Shown here piece after piece: positions 44,906-52,635 of a stretch of 64,000 bases of DNA (position 1 is its first letter; every line of letters begins with the position of its first letter). The stretch spans positions 372,001 through 436,000 of the forward strand of contig NZ_JAGGNR010000011.1 in assembly GCF_018614975.1 (NCBI RefSeq), in the 5' to 3' direction. The notes below the pieces were generated by a model, which was given only the letters and a program-made list of their open reading frames with translations, was not told the origin of the DNA and made no database searches. Position numbers and translations under genes: made by a program. This DNA is from Paenibacillus polymyxa. GTDB lineage: Bacteria > Bacillota > Bacilli > Paenibacillales > Paenibacillaceae.

Positions 44906-45628
44906 GTGTGGACTGCATTCATGTGGGGCGGCATCTCTGCCTCAGCGGTTGTCATTGGCGCACTCACCGCATTGTTCCTGAAAATACCGAAACGAATCAT
45001 AGGCTGGATTATGGCTTTTGGGACAGGGACACTGATCGGTGCAGCTACATTTGAACTTCTTGGAGATGCGCTGAATGATGGAGGGATTATACCTACAGCC
45101 ATTGGATTTACGGCGGGTGCCGTCGTGTATACCCTGTTTGACCTGCTCGTTTCTGCAAAGGGAGGGGCAGGGCGCAAACGTTCGGCAAAGTCAGAAGATT
45201 CGAATCAGAGCGGACTCGGAATCTTTGCAGGCACGGTAATGGATGCTATCCCGGAATCCATCATGCTTGGTGCCAGCTTGCTAGCCGGTAACGGTGTTAG
45301 TGTGGTCCTGGTAGTATCAATCTTTGTCAGCAACATCCCTGAAGGTCTGTCCAGTACGATTGGACTACAGGGCAAGTACAGCCGTGGCAAAATCATATTA
45401 ATGTGGCTGAGTGTACTATTGATCTCCGCGCTTGCGGCTTTGGGTGGATATCTGTTTCTGGAACAGCTTCCAGAGGAGATGGGGGCAGCAATTGGTGCAT
45501 TTGCAGGTGGCGGAATCATTGCTATGATCTGCTCTACCATGATGCCGGAGGCTTTCGAAGAGGGCGGACCTGTTGTGGGATTGATTGCATCCATGGGATT
45601 GCTCGTATCGCTGTTGTTGGATCTGTAA
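44906..45628 (+). CDS. ZIP-family metal transporter
   Basis: The 240-residue protein has about eight spans with the ZIP features: the TM4 metal-path segment DAIPESIMLGASL and TM5 FVSNIPEGLSSTIG, which contain the conserved (N/D)-x-P-E pairs. A polar cytoplasmic loop (AKGGAGRKRSAKSEDSNQ) separates TM3 and TM4. Bacterial ZIPs import zinc, iron or manganese. GTG 44906 follows GAGAGGGG. It lies in the nitrate island behind a possible Fnr-type site, so iron supply during anaerobiosis is a reasonable guess. A bidirectional terminator follows. Confidence 0.87.
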   Translation: MWTAFMWGGISASAVVIGALTALFLKIPKRIIGWIMAFGTGTLIGAATFELLGDALNDGGIIPTAIGFTAGAVVYTLFDLLVSAKGGAGRKRSAKSEDSNQSGLGIFAGTVMDAIPESIMLGASLLAGNGVSVVLVVSIFVSNIPEGLSSTIGLQGKYSRGKIILMWLSVLLISALAALGGYLFLEQLPEEMGAAIGAFAGGGIIAMICSTMMPEAFEEGGPVVGLIASMGLLVSLLLDL

Positions 45629-45643
45629 ACAAGAGATTGAATT

Positions 45644-45699
45644 AAGCAAAAAAAGAGTATCCGAACAGAGTGACTTCTGATCGGATACTCTTTTTGCTT
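45644..45699. terminator. Bidirectional terminator between ZIP and ylbF-like genes
   Basis: AAGCAAAAAAAGAGTATCCGA and TCGGATACTCTTTTTGCTT form a long stem with A and T runs on both flanks, suited to both convergent genes. Confidence 0.9.
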
Positions 45700-45717
45700 G
45701 TATATGTATTCAGAGGA

Positions 45718-46143
45718 CTAGTGATTGCCGGAACAGCTTCCTCCGCACCCGCAAGCTTCCTTACCTAGTTCATTGGCTTCGGGCAGGCGGTTCAATTCCA
45801 CGGATTTCGTGAAGTAGTGACTGATCTGCTGATGCAGCTGGCTGAATTCCCGCTGAGCATAGATGAACCGACGAATGAGGGGATGATCATAGAGTGCACG
45901 TTCTTCCTCTTCATACACCTGGATTTCAGATGCAAGCAATTCAATGTTCTGTCGTTCTTTCTCCTCCAGTGCCTGATGTTTCTCCATAAATTGTTCATAC
46001 TGGGTTGTGGCTTGCTCATCTGCTGCAAACTGATCAATCATGTCTCGCATCTCTTTGTAGCCTTCATCTTGTAATAGCAGTGAACATAGCTCCTGCATTT
46101 TGTGCATAATGATCTGTTTGTCCAATTTAACAACCGTATTCAT
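45718..46143 (-). CDS. YlbF-family protein with Cys-rich tail
   Basis: The 141-residue all-helical protein matches the YlbF/YmcA (Com_YlbF) family, ending in EACGCGGSCSGNH. The terminal C-G-C-G-G-S-C motif resembles the cysteines through which YlbF-YmcA-YaaT binds [4Fe-4S] clusters. AGGAGG precedes ATG 46143. Its promoter has a perfect TGTGA-N6-TCACA box. YlbF itself is a housekeeping factor for RNase Y function and development; this copy in the nitrate island is probably a paralogue with an anaerobic role. Confidence 0.8.
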   Translation of the reverse strand: MNTVVKLDKQIIMHKMQELCSLLLQDEGYKEMRDMIDQFAADEQATTQYEQFMEKHQALEEKERQNIELLASEIQVYEEEERALYDHPLIRRFIYAQREFSQLHQQISHYFTKSVELNRLPEANELGKEACGCGGSCSGNH

Positions 46144-46172
46144 CGTATAAACCTCCTGTAGATCTTTTCTTA

Positions 46173-46215
46173 ACTGTATACTGTAACGCTAAGCTTCACT
46201 GTGACGATACTCACA
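46173..46215 (-). promoter_or_regulatory. Fnr/Crp-type activated promoter of the ylbF-like gene
   Basis: TGTGACGATACTCACA (46200-46215) is a perfect TGTGA-N6-TCACA box. On the minus strand TACAGT (46178-46173) follows after exactly 21 bp, repeating the geometry of the DUF2249 and moaA promoters. A second symmetric TCACAT-N3-ATGTGA overlaps its right half (46211-46225). Confidence 0.82.
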
Positions 46216-46333
46216 TCCAATGTGAAATATAATACTTGTCCCAAAGCTATATAAGCTGAACTAATCATTCACACGTTAACATTGATGGGAAGGTCATTCT
46301 GCCCTCGTGGTGTTAGTGCAAATAATCTTTAGT

Positions 46334-47020
46334 TCAGAACGGAACCATTTCCCTAAGCTGCTCCAGTTGAAGAATAAGGATACAGTTCCCTGTAACCTGA
46401 AGCAGTCCCTGGGTCTGCATTATGGCGAGTTTGCGACTAAGTGTTTCGGGTGTGATCCCGAGTAACAGAGCCATATCTTTTTTGAAAACAGGCAAGCGGA
46501 TCTCATGCTTTGCATGATTTCGGGTATGAAAATACAAAAGCAACTTGGCAATCTTCTGTTCCGTTGTCATCGCACTGAGCGAGCTGTTCCATTCATCGGT
46601 TTCACGGAGCAGCTTAGAAATGGCAAGCAGGAAATGATAAGCAAGCTTCGGATCATGTTCAAGTAATTGGTCAAAGTCATGCTTGCTGATAGAGCAGATG
46701 GCTGAAGGCTCCAGAATTTCGGCGTTCGCAGCATGTGGTTTTTGGTGTAACAGGGAATCTTGTCCAAAGAAATCACCGGGAAAAAGAAACCGGATAATAT
46801 GTTCCTTGCCATTTTCATTGTATTTGGATAACTTTACACATCCCTGATGAACCACGTAAAGCGTATCTGAGCGTTCGTCCTCCTGAACGACAACTTCGCC
46901 TTTGTTATATTTGCGGGTATGCAAAAGGGAGGTCAGCAATGCAGCTTCGGCTGGATCAAGATGCTGGAACAGAGATACTTTGGAGAAACAGGCATCCTTC
47001 GCTTCATGTGCACAGATCAT
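46334..47020 (-). CDS. FNR-like Crp-family regulator with cysteines
   Basis: The 228-residue regulator has cysteines at 3, 11, 61, 109 and 213. Cys109 in SAICSISKHDFDQLL aligns with the cluster ligand Cys122 of E. coli FNR (MVCEIPFETL), and Cys3 and Cys11 lie in the N-terminal position of its other ligands, so an oxygen-labile Fe-S cluster is plausible. The recognition helix TPETLSRKL keeps the FNR E..SR pattern. GAGGTGATTACACG precedes ATG 47020. It lies 49 bp after nirK, probably in one operon, and may act on the local regulon. Confidence 0.85.
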   Translation of the reverse strand: MICAHEAKDACFSKVSLFQHLDPAEAALLTSLLHTRKYNKGEVVVQEDERSDTLYVVHQGCVKLSKYNENGKEHIIRFLFPGDFFGQDSLLHQKPHAANAEILEPSAICSISKHDFDQLLEHDPKLAYHFLLAISKLLRETDEWNSSLSAMTTEQKIAKLLLYFHTRNHAKHEIRLPVFKKDMALLLGITPETLSRKLAIMQTQGLLQVTGNCILILQLEQLREMVPF

Positions 47021-47069
47021 CGTGTAATCACCTCGAATTGTTCAGGATGGGTATAGCCATTGTCATGTT

Positions 47070-48059
47070 TCAGTGAGACATTGCGGGTCCACCATGATCC
47101 GTACCATCCATGGTTACACGGAGAACGGCGGAAGCACCTTTGGCTACATGATTGAACTGATGGGTTACAATCGCATAATCGCCTTCTTCGGTCACGGTGA
47201 ACTCTACGACAGCTCCACCACTTGCGGGAAGCATAACCGTCTGTATTCCATACTGGATGTTACGTGGGTTCCCATCGGTATACACACGGTCCATAATCGT
47301 ACCCACAACGTGGAAGGAAGAGACTTCATTGGGTCCGGCATTACTGACATAGATCCGCACCGTATCCCCTACTTTGGCTAGCAGGGGATGCTTGGTCAAT
47401 CCATAATCATTGCCGTTAAATACGACATAGTCCGGTTCCCCGTTCAAAAAAGCTTCGTAATCATGCTCTTTATACCATTCACTTTGAACAAGGGTATACT
47501 CACGATCAACCAGATGATCGGAAGGGTATCCTGCCTTGGGTTCAACAATAATCATGCCGCACATACCGTTCGCGATATGGGCAAGAACCGGTTTGGTTCC
47601 ACAGTGATACATGAATACACCGGGTGATGAGGTTGGGTAGGTGAACGTGCCTTCCTCGCCGGGCATAACATCTATAAATTTGCTGCTGGGAGCGGCATGT
47701 ACAGCGTGAAAATCCATGGAGTGAGGCAGGCTGGAATCTTTGTTTTTTAGAGTGAACACCAAGGTATCTCCCTCGGTCACTCGCAGGACGGGTCCGGGAA
47801 CGGTACCATTAAACGTCCAAGCGTTGTAGATCACGCCTTCGGAGATTTCGATATCTGTAACTTGAGCTGTCATCTCAATATATACTGTTGTGCCTTCTTT
47901 ACGGATGATCGGGTCCACCGGGGCTTGACTGATGGGCGCAGGCGAGATTTCATCCTGGTGAACAGGTGGAACTGTATCGGTTGAACTACAATGAGACAGA
48001 GTGGCCGTGAAGATGGCGAAGACGAGAGAGTATTTATATACATTCAGTAAGGAGAACAT
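47070..48059 (-). CDS. nirK: Copper-containing nitrite reductase
   Basis: This two-cupredoxin enzyme reduces nitrite to nitric oxide. The visible copper ligands are LPHSMDFHAVHA (type 1 and type 2 His), FMYHCGTKPVLAHIANGM (type 2 His, type 1 Cys, His and Met) and a C-terminal THQFNH for the last type 2 His. The N terminus (NVYKYSLVFAIFTATLSHCSS) is a signal segment ending in a possible lipobox with an unusual His before the Cys; the mature enzyme would lie outside the membrane. ATG 48059 is used; the frame opens at TTG 48080. With narGHJI it gives nitrate to NO; no NO reductase is visible. Confidence 0.9.
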   Translation of the reverse strand: MFSLLNVYKYSLVFAIFTATLSHCSSTDTVPPVHQDEISPAPISQAPVDPIIRKEGTTVYIEMTAQVTDIEISEGVIYNAWTFNGTVPGPVLRVTEGDTLVFTLKNKDSSLPHSMDFHAVHAAPSSKFIDVMPGEEGTFTYPTSSPGVFMYHCGTKPVLAHIANGMCGMIIVEPKAGYPSDHLVDREYTLVQSEWYKEHDYEAFLNGEPDYVVFNGNDYGLTKHPLLAKVGDTVRIYVSNAGPNEVSSFHVVGTIMDRVYTDGNPRNIQYGIQTVMLPASGGAVVEFTVTEEGDYAIVTHQFNHVAKGASAVLRVTMDGTDHGGPAMSH

Positions 48060-48079
48060 AGTTGCACAACCTTTACTCA

Positions 48080-48095
48080 AGTGATGTTTTTCACA
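48080..48095. promoter_or_regulatory. Fnr/Crp-type site next to the nirK start
   Basis: AGTGATGTTTTTCACA has one mismatch from TGTGA-N6-TCACA. It lies only about 20 bp before the nirK ATG, too close for activation from -41.5, so it would act as a roadblock if bound. Confidence 0.45.
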
Positions 48096-48140
48096 ATCTA
48101 AAAAGCAGGTTTTCTTTCATTTCAGTAGTTATTTAGTTAT

Positions 48141-48183
48141 AGATTACGTTATTGAGGTGGAGACAGGTGTGATGAGGCACACA
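48141..48183 (-). promoter_or_regulatory. Possible Fnr/Crp-type promoter of nirK
   Basis: On the minus strand TGTGTGCCTCATCACA (48183-48168) has one mismatch from the box; TAATCT (48146-48141), which keeps the key -10 bases T, A and T, follows after 21 bp. TATAAC five bases further on is a competing -10. Confidence 0.5.
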
Positions 48184-48335
48184 CTTGGGTATGTCGTATT
48201 AAGGCATTTCCAACAATCTGTCTTCAATTGTTGTGCTGAGCAACGGAGTTTCATATAATTTTAGAGAGATGGATTGGTAAATGTTGAGTATTATGACGCG
48301 GTGTGTTGTAGTTTCAGGAAAGGGGTGAATGCAGG

Positions 48336-48944
48336 ATGAAACGTTTCGAAGATGAAGGTGCGTATAAGTATAGTTTCTATTCGGTTCTTCGACGGGGAGA
48401 GCGGATTGATGTGAAATGTCCCAAATGCGGTGGACACGCTTCGATTGATCAACGGAATGGTCAACTGGGATGGAAGTGTTACGAATGTTACGCTCAAGCT
48501 TTTGAAGAACCAGTATATCAATATAAAGCTAAGGGGAATTGTGCTGTATGTGAACGTTGGTTTAACGTGGAAGTCACAGACGAGAAGAAGACTTCTCACC
48601 GATCGACGCATGTGGAATGTCCGCACTGTAGTTCTGTAAATCAGGTTGAATTACACGCCAAGCCGACATACCAAAGGTATTTTTCCGAGATTTGTGCAGG
48701 GAAAGATCCTGTATTCGGGTTGGAATTATACTTCATGGATGATTTCAGAGGGAAAATAATATGGGCTGTGAATCGGGAGCACCTGAATTATCTCATTGCT
48801 TATGTTTCCGCAGATCTGCGTGAGAAACCTGGAAATATGCCTTTAAGAACAGCTTCACATAGTATTCCGGCTTATATTAAAGATGCGAAGAACAGGGATA
48901 TGGTTGTGCGTACACTGTCGAAGCTTCAGCATAAGACTGGATGA
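48336..48944 (+). CDS. Zinc-ribbon protein of unknown function
   Basis: The 202-residue protein has two zinc-ribbon-like cysteine sets: CPKCGGHASID..WKCYEC (residues ~28-52) and CAVC..VECPHC (~68-98). The C-terminal half (DPVFGLELYFMDDFRGKIIWAVNREHLNYLIAYVSADLREKP) is mixed alpha/beta without known motif. Many such proteins are annotated only as TFIIB-type zinc-ribbon proteins. GAAAGGGGTG lies before ATG 48336. It leads a run of same-strand unknown genes. Confidence 0.8.
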   Translation: MKRFEDEGAYKYSFYSVLRRGERIDVKCPKCGGHASIDQRNGQLGWKCYECYAQAFEEPVYQYKAKGNCAVCERWFNVEVTDEKKTSHRSTHVECPHCSSVNQVELHAKPTYQRYFSEICAGKDPVFGLELYFMDDFRGKIIWAVNREHLNYLIAYVSADLREKPGNMPLRTASHSIPAYIKDAKNRDMVVRTLSKLQHKTG

Positions 48945-48990
48945 GACTGTAAGCGAAGATGAAGCATTAAAGCTGCAAGGGAGAGAAGAC

Positions 48991-49644
48991 ATGAAACTAC
49001 GAGTTAAACTTAGCATTTTTGCAATCATTCTGGGTATGTTGATGATTCCGGCTTATTTTATTTTACAGACATTTGGTGTATTTCAAAAAGAGACAGTATT
49101 ATCTGACTATGCTCTCGCCGTTGATGTGAATGGCAAGTCCTATGAAGCTTGGCCGCTGATTAACAGTTTTGCAGCGATGGATAAACAAGAGGAGAACCGT
49201 CAGTTTTATTACCGGATCGACATGAGTCATCTCCAATACCTGTTTAATCTGGCCTATAAGGAGTATGATGTGAAGCCCGGCGTGGACAATCCGTATCTAG
49301 CTGGTACTGTAAACTATCAACGTACAGATCACAACTATGTGCAGACCGAGAGACAGTATGAGAACGCGAATGACTTCACAACGGTTTTGAATCTGTATGA
49401 TCAGGATGGGCAGGTGATCTACACCTACGATAACACTGGCAAGGGGGATAAACAGCTTGTAGAATCCATTATTCATCAGGGAATGAGCCGTTCTACGAAT
49501 GGGGGTGGCGGTGAAGCCGTGCGCGATCCTTATATCAATATTACGGCGTTATTTCGCGACAAACTAAACATTGATGTGAAATTGACAGTGGATGAGGAAC
49601 ACAAAGTGGTTACCATTCGAATGAACAAATCGGAGGCAAGATGA
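48991..49644 (+). CDS. Membrane-anchored unknown protein
   Basis: The 217-residue protein has an N-terminal hydrophobic span (about residues 6-26, LSIFAIILGMLMIPAYFIL) and a soluble extracytoplasmic domain rich in aromatic and acidic residues. A glycine patch (STNGGGGEAV) lies near 168-178. GGGAGAG precedes ATG 48991; a longer frame from 48883 runs inside the upstream gene. It overlaps the next gene by four bases. No family is recognised. Confidence 0.75.
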   Translation: MKLRVKLSIFAIILGMLMIPAYFILQTFGVFQKETVLSDYALAVDVNGKSYEAWPLINSFAAMDKQEENRQFYYRIDMSHLQYLFNLAYKEYDVKPGVDNPYLAGTVNYQRTDHNYVQTERQYENANDFTTVLNLYDQDGQVIYTYDNTGKGDKQLVESIIHQGMSRSTNGGGGEAVRDPYINITALFRDKLNIDVKLTVDEEHKVVTIRMNKSEAR

Positions 49645-50201
49645 TGAATGAGTACGGTGTGCAACACGGACCTGTTTATCTGGAAGGATTAACCTGGAAG
49701 CAAGAGGACATAACGTCCGATGAAGTGGAGTGGAAAGGCAAACTTCAAACGAGTGATGGACATGATAAATTCCATATTTTTTATTATGGTGACTTAACCG
49801 AAGATGATCTGATTGCCTGGCATGATTCGATACCCCTTCTTGTATATGCGGAGCATACCGTCACGGGTGAGCGTTATCTGCTCATTGATGCTGCCAAGCA
49901 TGGATATGATGCCATGTTATGTGAGACCTATCCGGAAGAAGCACTACATGACAGACCCCTTCGTCCTTATCTGGATGTTGAAGGAGAGGATATCTTTGAG
50001 GTAGAGTTGACGGCCTACTACAATGTGCCTTGGGATGATGAGTTTGGCGAAGATGTAGATGAAAATGGTGCCTATGAACTGATCACGGGAGAACGCATGG
50101 ATTTTGATCAGGTCAAGCGTAATGGATATGATGCCTTTGCCATTCGCATTCTGAATCGTAAAGGGGTATGGACTGAAATTGTACAGGAAGAACTGGCTTA
50201 G
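49641..50201 (+). CDS. Acidic unknown protein
   Basis: The 186-residue protein is strongly acidic (DVEGEDIFEVELTAYY, WDDEFGEDVDENG) and has no membrane span or signal. It overlaps the upstream membrane-protein gene (ATGATG, stop TGA inside), and an SMI1/KNR4 gene follows after 44 bp. Size, charge and surroundings fit bacterial immunity proteins, but no immunity family is recognised. Confidence 0.7.
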   Translation: MMNEYGVQHGPVYLEGLTWKQEDITSDEVEWKGKLQTSDGHDKFHIFYYGDLTEDDLIAWHDSIPLLVYAEHTVTGERYLLIDAAKHGYDAMLCETYPEEALHDRPLRPYLDVEGEDIFEVELTAYYNVPWDDEFGEDVDENGAYELITGERMDFDQVKRNGYDAFAIRILNRKGVWTEIVQEELA

Positions 50202-50245
50202 ATCTGATCACGAATGAACCAAACTGAGATGGGAGATGTCGACTA

Positions 50246-50980
50246 ATGTATATTGTATCCCGTGTACTTAAGCCAGTTCCAGCAGAGGAACTGGATCACT
50301 TTGAACAACAGCACGCCATCTCGCTACCTTTGTCATACCGTACCTGGATTGAACACTACGGGGAAGGTACATATACGGGATGGATGAATGTGCAGAGACC
50401 GGACCCTGAAGTGCTGAAGCCTTTTGTTGAATATAATTTTTGGATACATACGGATGATTCGCCTATAAGTCAACATCAACTTGAGCAGTGCATCTCCATC
50501 GGCAGTTCTGTAGATGGAGATTTCCTTGCTGTTCATCCGGAAGTTGAGGGACTGTTGTGGCTACCGCGTCATGATGAGAATATCACCTTATGGACATGCT
50601 CAGAGACTGAATTTGGCGAAACGCTGGACCGGATCTATTGTGGGTATTACCATCAGGATAAACCGATAACGCCACTATACTTTGAACCGTGGAATGAGCT
50701 TCGGAAACATACCTTTTACCATTTTTCAGGGACGGAACAGGGAAGCTCCATGAAGGAACTCGCCGATACATGCAAAACAGAATTTAAGTGGGACGCTGTG
50801 TTGGAGAATGAGTACATGTGCAAGATGTTCATGGTATCGATGGGAGGATATTTACGATTTAACTATGCAACAGGGAGAGAGGTTGCCCTGTTCTATGAAG
50901 AAAAGAATGGTGCGGAGGAGGCGACGGATAACGAAATCAGTTTGTTTTTGCAAGCACATCATTGCACGGCATATGAATAG
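50246..50980 (+). CDS. SMI1/KNR4 (SUKH) family protein
   Basis: The 244-residue protein starts with the SUKH pattern: EELDHFEQQHAISLPLSYRTWIEHYGEGTY (residues 14-43), then ISIGSSVDGDFLAVHPEVEGLLWLPRHDENITLW. SUKH proteins are often immunity factors against polymorphic toxins. The gene is followed directly by the beta-propeller gene. The cognate toxin is not visible in the window. Confidence 0.83.
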   Translation: MYIVSRVLKPVPAEELDHFEQQHAISLPLSYRTWIEHYGEGTYTGWMNVQRPDPEVLKPFVEYNFWIHTDDSPISQHQLEQCISIGSSVDGDFLAVHPEVEGLLWLPRHDENITLWTCSETEFGETLDRIYCGYYHQDKPITPLYFEPWNELRKHTFYHFSGTEQGSSMKELADTCKTEFKWDAVLENEYMCKMFMVSMGGYLRFNYATGREVALFYEEKNGAEEATDNEISLFLQAHHCTAYE

Positions 50981-51011
50981 GGTTAGAGTGGAGGGAGACT
51001 CCAGAAGCAGA

Positions 51012-52169
51012 ATGAGTACTGAAGTGTTCCATATGGTGAGACAGGCCAATCTCCACGGTGACTTGGAGGTGCTCCGACGTGAGCTGCCAGCAGCGACGTG
51101 GCCACTGAATGAGGCGTTTCAGACTTCTATGCAAGCGGTCAAAGTTGCAGGTTATCTGAACGAAGAAACGTGTGTATGTAACACGGGAATCTTCACGGAG
51201 AAGGGTCAGATCTATACGATGGATCAGCACGGATGGCAGTTGATTTCTACGTATACTTTTGCAGGGTGCTCATCAGATGGATTGGACTATGCGCTTGCAG
51301 GGCCGGATGGGATTCGTGTCATCCGGCAGCCTGATCGCAGGTTGGAAGGACAGGAGTTGGCGACATATCGTTGGGAGGATATTCAAGCCCGGATACAGTC
51401 TTCCTTTCCTCGGATCGAATCGCTTGCGGACTGTGAGCATCCCGAACGGACACTTGAAGGACTTATACCTATGGATGAAGGCAGAGCACTACTTATACAT
51501 TCACGATACGGGATATATCTTGTCACACAAGCCCAGGTGACCTTGCTTCATCCCGATCTCTCAGAGATCGAAGAATATGAACTAGAGGATACACAGATAG
51601 ATATGGGACATGCAGCTGTATCACGGGATGGTCGATGGATTGGATATGGTAGCCAAGGAAGCAATCATATGGTGATGGACCGCCAGCTGAACAAAACATA
51701 CTCTCTCTATCCAGAATCGAGCTACCCTCATTATGCAGCATTCACCAGTGATAACCAGACCGTCTGGTTCAATGCATGTCATTTCTATAACGGGGTCACG
51801 ATACAGGTCCCGCTGGAATCTATTGCAGGCAACGAAACAAAGGAAGATTGGCCAGTGATGAATGAGAATGCACGTGTGTATGCAGCAGTGGAAATAGAGG
51901 CGGGCATGGTACTTGGAGATGCATACGGTTATTTGTATTGTGTGAATGACAAGGGTGAGGAAGTATGGCGTCATTTTGTAGGCAGTACGATCTATTCTCT
52001 CGCCGTATCACCAGAGCGGTCCAAACTTGCAGTAGGTACGTATGGTGGCATGTTGCATGTGCTCGATCTTCATTCGAAAGAGATGGATGAATACGGGATC
52101 GGTACAGGCACTCTTCGTGAGTTGGAGAGGTATGTGTTGTGGCGTGGAGAGGAACCTCTGCGCTGGTGA
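51012..52169 (+). CDS. Beta-propeller (WD40/PQQ-like) protein
   Basis: The 385-residue protein shows repeated blade-like strands: AAVSRDGRWIGYGSQGSNHMVM, HYAAFTSDNQTVWFNACHF, GDAYGYLYCVNDKGEEVWRHF, SLAVSPERSKLAVGTYGGMLHVLDL. The last two blades resemble PQQ/WD40 repeats. No signal peptide is seen, so it is cytoplasmic. ATG 51012 is preceded by GGAGGGAG at a somewhat long distance; ATG 50973 is an in-frame alternative overlapping the SUKH gene but has no RBS. Probably a protein-interaction scaffold. Confidence 0.75.
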   Translation: MSTEVFHMVRQANLHGDLEVLRRELPAATWPLNEAFQTSMQAVKVAGYLNEETCVCNTGIFTEKGQIYTMDQHGWQLISTYTFAGCSSDGLDYALAGPDGIRVIRQPDRRLEGQELATYRWEDIQARIQSSFPRIESLADCEHPERTLEGLIPMDEGRALLIHSRYGIYLVTQAQVTLLHPDLSEIEEYELEDTQIDMGHAAVSRDGRWIGYGSQGSNHMVMDRQLNKTYSLYPESSYPHYAAFTSDNQTVWFNACHFYNGVTIQVPLESIAGNETKEDWPVMNENARVYAAVEIEAGMVLGDAYGYLYCVNDKGEEVWRHFVGSTIYSLAVSPERSKLAVGTYGGMLHVLDLHSKEMDEYGIGTGTLRELERYVLWRGEEPLRW

Positions 52170-52201
52170 GGTAGCATTATGACCTGGTTAGGGGTGAAGG
52201 A

Positions 52202-52549
52202 ATGGAACGTGAAGAGGCTGTAACGTTATTAAAATGTCACTCCTTTGCCTATGATGATCTGACTCAACCCAAGATGGAGAACGGTTTTATTGGAAGTTTG
52301 CGGCCTTTCCGTGGACATTTGATTGAGGAGAATTTTCATGAGTTGATGGAGGTATTGCGGGTTCTGGCACCCGAATTTGCACGGCCTTCACTTGATCGGG
52401 AAGTCATGGCATGTTTATGGGGAATTACTCACATGGCCCGTGCTTGGGCCGTTGAACCCGAGGGCATGCTCCGCAGAAACAATCTCATCTCGGACGAACA
52501 GGTGGCATTGATGGAACAATGGCTTAATTGTTATCCTACGCAGTCATGA
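52202..52549 (+). CDS. Small helical unknown protein
   Basis: The 115-residue protein is mainly helical (HLIEENFHELMEVLRVLAPE, REVMACLWGITHMARAWAVE). AGGGGTGAAGG precedes ATG 52202. It lies 32 bp after the propeller gene and overlaps the tiny frame at 52546. Not recognised; similar small proteins accompany SUKH and propeller genes, so an immunity role is possible. Confidence 0.7.
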   Translation: MEREEAVTLLKCHSFAYDDLTQPKMENGFIGSLRPFRGHLIEENFHELMEVLRVLAPEFARPSLDREVMACLWGITHMARAWAVEPEGMLRRNNLISDEQVALMEQWLNCYPTQS

Positions 52550-52623
52550 TTTTGATTGAAGGCGGCGGAGAGGAAGAAGCGTTTTGGGGATATCATCAAT
52601 ATGTGCAAGAAGGGAAGAAGTGA
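52546..52623 (+). pseudogene. Tiny frame, possible gene remnant
   Basis: A 25-codon frame (MILIEGGGEEEAFWGYHQYVQEGKK) overlaps the previous stop as ATGA. The acidic GGGEEEAFWGY segment looks coding-like but is too short for a known domain; it may be the tail of a decayed gene or a spurious frame. Confidence 0.3.
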
Positions 52624-52635
52624 GTTAGGGGAGGT

